From: Methanosarcina sp. UBA289
GTDB lineage: Archaea; Halobacteriota; Methanosarcinia; Methanosarcinales; Methanosarcinaceae
DNA: 64,000 nt
Reading direction: 5' to 3'
Assembly (NCBI GenBank): GCA_002496565.1
Contig: DAKJ01000018.1
Span: forward strand, 381,660 to 445,659
Shown: one piece after another, positions 60,365 through 64,000 of the stretch
Layout of the letters: each line of letters begins with the position of its first letter
How positions within the stretch are numbered: position 1 is the first letter of the stretch
Notes under the pieces: model-generated
The model's input: only the letters and a program-made list of their open reading frames with translations
Told to the model about the DNA's origin: nothing
Databases searched by the model: none
Translations under genes and position numbers: made by a program

Positions 60365-62353
60365 TTACCCGACGCCTTCAAAAAGTTTTTTAACTTCATC
60401 GAGATTTTCTGGTGGGCTGATCACAAGCAGAATATCATCCGCAAGAATTTCAGTTTCAGCTTCCGGCCCGGGAATAATTTTATGACTGCGTGAGATTGCA
60501 AGTGCAGATACTCCATAATTTTTACGAAGATTGAGTTCTCCAAGGGTCATTCCTGCTGCTTTGGAAAGCTTCCCGACTCTGATACTCCGGATTTCCACAT
60601 TTGCAAAATCAAAAGCCACATCGCAAAATTTCTTTCTGGGAATACCAGGACTTCGGATCATCTTATAATGGTCGGCACGTAGTGTTGAACCCAAAGAATT
60701 GATCTCGCTGCTGGGAACTAGGTATCTGTGAAGCACCCTTGTGAAAAGCTCTATTGAGCTTTCAAACTCATCAGAAATGACCTCATCTGCTCCAAAAGCA
60801 TAAAACTTATCCAGCTCACTAAGGAAATGCGTTCTGGCAATGATGTGGATTTCCGGGTTTAATCTCCGAGCAGCTTCAATAATTCTTTTGGCGCTGGAAG
60901 GATCGCCTGCGGTCACGACAACGGATTTCGCAGTATAGATGCCTGCATGTTCCAGCACGGCGTTCTGAGCAGCATCCCCGTAAAAAATATGTTCTTCCTT
61001 CTGTTTCTCTATACGTACGACATCAGGATTCATGTCAATTACAATGTAGGGAATTGAAGTTGCTTTTGCGGCATTCACGACATTTCTACCGTTTATCCCG
61101 AATCCTACTATAATTACATGGTTTTCAGGTTTCTCTTCAGATCCGTTTTCTTTGGATTTACTGTACCAGCCCTGTCTCAAGATTTGAGGAATAGGTAGCG
61201 ACTCAGCAAAATCTGTGGTTCGGTACCCTACATTCATAAGAAGAGGGGTAAGTACCATAGAAAGTACTGCCATATCCAAAAATTCTTGATACATAGTAGA
61301 GGAAACCAGTCCACTTGTAAAGCCTACCTTTGCAAGAATAAAGGAAAACTCCCCAACCTGTGAAAGAGAAAATCCAACCAGGATCATTGTATGCAAAGGA
61401 AAGCCTATGAGAAAAGTGCTCAAACTATTTGCCAGAACCTTCAGGAGCAGTACAGCCAGGGTAGCAACCAAGATCAGTAGAAGATGTTCTTTTAATATAT
61501 CGAGATCAAGCAGCATCCCAATCGAGATAAAAAAAATACTCATGAACATATCCCTGAATGGGATTAGATTCCCAAGAGCCTGAACCGAATATTCAGATTC
61601 CGAGATGATCAGGCCAGCAAGAAAAGCCCCCAGCGCCAGAGATAGACCAACCATAGAAGTCAGCCAGGCTACAGAAAGTCCAATTGCTACAACACTCAGG
61701 AGAAAAAGCTCATTATTCCGTGTCTTTGCTACCTGATACATAATGAAAGGAACGACATATCTGGCGCTTAGAATAGTAAATAAGATTAGACCGAGACCCT
61801 GAAGAATAAGCTCTAAAAATGACTTATCAGTTCCTGGGATGCCTGCAAGAACCGGAATCAAGAGGATAATTATCACTGAGGCGATATCCTGGAAAATCAA
61901 TATTCCTAAAGAAGTTCGCCCATGAAGACTATAGATTTCTCCTTTTTCCTGTAATAGTTTGAGGACAATTGCAGTGCTGCTTAATGCCACTAAAAGCCCA
62001 AGAAAAATAGAAGATTCTTTGGAATTGCCAAGCCAGAGGAATATGAGAGCAACGATAACTGCAGTTATGGAAAGCTGCAATCCACCTCCAAAGATTACGA
62101 TTCTGCGAAGTTGTAAAAGGTCGCGCAGTGAAAACTCCATACCTATGGTAAAAAGCAGGAGTACGACTCCGATTTCGGCTAAAAGCTCAATATTTTCTAT
62201 ATCTTGAATTAGCCCAAGACCAAAAGGTCCGGCAAGAATGCCAGCAAGTAGAAAGCCGATCAACGGAGCTATTTTTAATTTTGAGAAAGTAAAAACTACA
62301 GGAATAGAAAGCCCAAAAATAATAAGTAGGTCAGATAAAAGAGTAGTCGCCAT
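60365..62353 (-). CDS. KefB-type monovalent cation:proton antiporter with TrkA domains
   Basis: Protein of 662 residues. An N-terminal CPA2 antiporter domain of about 380 residues and a dozen helices has GFLLAGILAGPFGLGL, FTIGMEFSLRDLL and GLLVALSSTAIVLKLL. A cytoplasmic RCK/TrkA-N domain follows (HVIIVGFGINGRNVVNAA), then a TrkA-C domain (about 580-650). It controls K+ or Na+ and proton exchange under nucleotide control. The ATG at 62353 has no ribosome-binding site, but a TATA box lies about 37 nt upstream, so the leader is short or absent. It stands upstream of the DUF1538-PII operon on the same strand, 240 nt apart. Confidence 0.92.
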   Translation of the reverse strand: MATTLLSDLLIIFGLSIPVVFTFSKLKIAPLIGFLLAGILAGPFGLGLIQDIENIELLAEIGVVLLLFTIGMEFSLRDLLQLRRIVIFGGGLQLSITAVIVALIFLWLGNSKESSIFLGLLVALSSTAIVLKLLQEKGEIYSLHGRTSLGILIFQDIASVIIILLIPVLAGIPGTDKSFLELILQGLGLILFTILSARYVVPFIMYQVAKTRNNELFLLSVVAIGLSVAWLTSMVGLSLALGAFLAGLIISESEYSVQALGNLIPFRDMFMSIFFISIGMLLDLDILKEHLLLILVATLAVLLLKVLANSLSTFLIGFPLHTMILVGFSLSQVGEFSFILAKVGFTSGLVSSTMYQEFLDMAVLSMVLTPLLMNVGYRTTDFAESLPIPQILRQGWYSKSKENGSEEKPENHVIIVGFGINGRNVVNAAKATSIPYIVIDMNPDVVRIEKQKEEHIFYGDAAQNAVLEHAGIYTAKSVVVTAGDPSSAKRIIEAARRLNPEIHIIARTHFLSELDKFYAFGADEVISDEFESSIELFTRVLHRYLVPSSEINSLGSTLRADHYKMIRSPGIPRKKFCDVAFDFANVEIRSIRVGKLSKAAGMTLGELNLRKNYGVSALAISRSHKIIPGPEAETEILADDILLVISPPENLDEVKKLFEGVG

Positions 62354-62566
62354 CAATATAAATTAATTTTTAAATAATATAAATGTTTTTATATAATGAA
62401 CTGTCGAAAAGTCAGGAGACTGACTATGAATTCGGAACCCTGACTTAATAATATAGAAAGAAGCTTGTTGGAATGAAATTTTGTATAAAATGTAGATACG
62501 GAATGTTACAAAGAGATGTAAGAAATAAAAAATAATCTCTATGGATAAAGCTTTGAAAAAAAGAAA

Positions 62567-62651
62567 CGACGAGAGGGGGACTCGAACCCCCGGGATGCAG
62601 AGCATCACGGGATTAGCAATCCCGCGCCATACCGGGCTTGGCTATCTCGTC
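62567..62651 (-). tRNA. tRNA-Ser (anticodon GCU)
   Basis: Class II tRNA of 85 nt on the minus strand. The 7-bp acceptor stem is GACGAGA/TCTCGTC, the anticodon arm GGGATT-GCT-AATCCC reads AGC/AGU Ser codons, and a long variable arm (TGATGCTCTGCATC) precedes the T-arm (GGGGGTTCGAGTCCCCC). The discriminator base G at 62567 is the serine identity element. CCA is not encoded. Confidence 0.95.
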
Positions 62652-62771
62652 ACAAAGGACTTTAAGAAGCGCGTCCCCTTAAACGCATTTTATGTATTTA
62701 ATCTTTTCCAGACGAAATATTTCACAGAGACTATTTTTACAAGAGGTAATAGTGTGCTATAAAACTGAATC

Positions 62772-63104
62772 GCCTGATGTATTAAGCGATGAGCACGCCT
62801 CAGGTTGCTGAATCTTGAAGATTCCAGTAGACTGGAGCCTCTTCTCCACCCCGCAGCCCCGCAAGCGATAGTTGCCCACAGTTAGTCTGCTCCCTTCCGG
62901 GCCTCGACCGGTTTCCGCAGTTAGGGTATGAAGACCTGCTCTCCAGCAAACCCGCATACCTGCACCATCCCAGCAGGACGGGGCTTCTCCGTTGAGATTC
63001 CAGGCTGGAGTCCCTTCGACGCATCTTCCTTTGGCTTCGTCCCCCGCATATCGGCGAGTTTCGGGTTATAGGTAACGCCGGGCTACCCGGACTAGCTCAT
63101 CAGC
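62772..63104 (-). ncRNA. ffs: SRP 7S RNA
   Basis: Signal recognition particle RNA, which docks ribosome-nascent-chain complexes to the membrane. The minus strand contains the S-domain signature around GCCCGGAAGGGAGCAG (helix 8, SRP54 site), a 5' region (CGGGTAGCCCGGCGTTACC) of the 5'-3' pairing archaeal type, and terminal helix 1 pairing GATGAGC near the 5' end with GCTCATC near the 3' end. A TATA box (TTTATATATT, minus strand, 63122-63132) lies about 25 nt before the proposed 5' end. Ends are approximate to a few nt. Confidence 0.9.
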
Positions 63105-63408
63105 TATACAAAGTCACTTGTAATATATAAAGATATGCCAGTCATACCCCTCCCGATATCTATTTTTATTAATGGAATTGAAATGCTCTATAGGTCTTAA
63201 AAGAAAAAAGCAAAGAAAATAGAACTATTTTAAAACAGCTTAAACAGCGTATTAAGATAAGTTCAGAGGGTCTTAAAATATGTAGGGAGGAATAAATCAC
63301 CCTATTTATTTATACGTTATTTTTCAAAATAATGTGTAAATAAATCTCGAATGGCTAGTAGAGCAAAATAATATACCTAGTAAAATAGGGAGAATCAGGG
63401 GAGTTTCT
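63105..63408. promoter_or_regulatory. Divergent promoter region of SRP RNA and the ramA-like gene
   Basis: Contains the SRP RNA TATA box (63122-63132, minus strand) and AT-rich sequence before the RamA-like gene. No gene. Confidence 0.4.
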
Positions 63409-64000
63409 ATGAGATGTGGAGTTGCAATTGACCTTGGAACAAGCGGGTATCGAGCTCAGAAAATCGATCTTGATACGGAAGAGATCAGAAGAACAGTAAT
63501 AACTTTGAGGAACCCTCTTCCCGGAGCGAATGTGATGGATCACATGGACTTCGCAATTCACTATGGGCAGGATCTCGCACACGGACTTTCTATAAATGCA
63601 GTAAAGAATCTTTTCCAGACTCTTGATGTGAAAAGTGAAGAACTTGAAAGGCTTTCAATCTGTGGAAATCCAATTCAACTATCCATCTTCCAGGGAATAA
63701 GCATTGAGGACTTGGCTTATGCAGGAGAACGGAAGAAAAAGAAGTATAATATACAGGAACAGGACCGAAGCGCAAGAATCGTACATAGTAGCGAAATTCC
63801 CGGGCTTGATGAATATGATTGTGAAGTCGTAGTTCCTCCCGCAATAAAGCACGAAGTTGGGGCCGACGCCTTGGCTCTGATAGTAAAATCCGGAATGCTT
63901 GATAGCGACGAAATCTCAATTGCCACGGACTATGGGACAAATGCAGAGATGGCTCTTAAAGTAAAGGATATCATTTATACCGGGTCTGCAGCTGCTGGCC
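63409..64000 (+). CDS. RamA-like corrinoid reductive activase (or methanogenesis marker 14), 5' part
   Basis: ASKHA-type ATPase that runs past the window end; 197 residues are visible. It begins MRCGVAIDLGTSGYRAQKID and shares the RamA blocks TLRNPLPGANVMDHMDFAI, CGNPIQLSIFQ, DLAYAGE, VVVPPAIKHEVGADALAL and ATDYGTNAEMALK. RamA reactivates methylamine corrinoid proteins by ATP-driven reduction; Mmp14 is a close relative. The C-terminal ferredoxin-type cluster domain of RamA would lie outside the window, so the two cannot be told apart here. GGGGAG lies 6 nt before the ATG. Confidence 0.85.
   Translation, partial: MRCGVAIDLGTSGYRAQKIDLDTEEIRRTVITLRNPLPGANVMDHMDFAIHYGQDLAHGLSINAVKNLFQTLDVKSEELERLSICGNPIQLSIFQGISIEDLAYAGERKKKKYNIQEQDRSARIVHSSEIPGLDEYDCEVVVPPAIKHEVGADALALIVKSGMLDSDEISIATDYGTNAEMALKVKDIIYTGSAAAG

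Noticed and set aside
62800..63024. Minus-strand ORFs of 66 and 74 residues
   Set aside because: They lie inside the SRP RNA and are chance reading frames in a GC-rich RNA gene.
63355..63940. Minus-strand ORFs at the window end
   Set aside because: The plus strand encodes a clear RamA-like protein with conserved motifs; these are antisense frames.

Overview
The window is chromosomal DNA of a methanogenic archaeon, almost certainly a Methanosarcina. The evidence is an MCR-activation gene block (component A2 plus methanogenesis markers 3, 6, 5, 15, 17 and 7), a beta-RFAP synthase for methanopterin, the archaeal mevalonate entry operon, archaeal FEN1, eIF5A, DinB with a PCNA-binding tail, an Msr-like methylotrophy regulator, an AceP-like acetate transporter, an SRP 7S RNA and a RamA-type corrinoid activase. 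Long AT-rich intergenic regions and several likely leaderless or nearly leaderless genes fit the genus.

Layout. 0-5.5 kb: metG, then a minus-strand heavy-metal operon (CadC/ArsR repressor, ZntA-type P-type ATPase, small HMA metallochaperone) with a candidate operator. 5.9-11.7 kb: a glycosylation-rich exported protein, a CYTH phosphatase, the HMG-CoA synthase / acetoacetyl-CoA thiolase / DUF35 operon with its HTH regulator, and a divergent Cas4-like protein that seems to have lost its nuclease residues. 12-17.4 kb is accessory-looking: a serine-acetyltransferase-like gene with no normal start codon, a large PUA/PAPS-reductase/ferredoxin fusion, two copies of a MITE-like element, and between them an isolated protein with a Cys-His-Glu pattern like that of the fungal lectin protease MOA.

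17.4-36.5 kb: dinB; an ECF cobalt/nickel transporter split into cbiO-cbiQ and, 4 kb away, cbiM-cbiN; a methyltransferase with a small basic ORF upstream; an unrecognised HEXXH protein behind a 28-bp perfect palindrome; a lone CheY; nth; a flavoprotein disulfide reductase; purH; the Msr-like regulator; a UbiA prenyltransferase; an acetate transporter; phosphoglycerate mutase; beta-RFAP synthase. 36.5-42.3 kb: a shattered CDF metal-transporter pseudogene, fen, small unknowns, a presenilin-type protease and a HAD protein.

42.6-49.9 kb is the main block. A2 and Mmp3 are followed, after a structured leader, by mmp6-mmp5-mmp15-mmp17-mmp7, packed with overlaps or very short gaps; these act in ATP-driven reductive activation of methyl-coenzyme M reductase. 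50-57.5 kb: an AhpD-like protein, a membrane-anchored matrixin, a Nudix hydrolase, a tungsten aldehyde oxidoreductase, eIF5A next to agmatinase, two tandem Sm-like mini-proteins, and a DUF2178/HTH pair. 57.5-64 kb: an intergenic region with an inverted repeat and a terminator, a three-gene overlapping operon of two DUF1538 membrane proteins and a PII-like protein, a KefB-type antiporter, tRNA-Ser(GCU), SRP RNA and the 5' part of a RamA-like gene.

The best candidates for undescribed biology are the DUF1538-DUF1538-PII operon, the palindrome-controlled HEXXH protein, the MOA-like protein and the leader RNA before mmp6. All assignments were made by reading the sequence; no database search was run.
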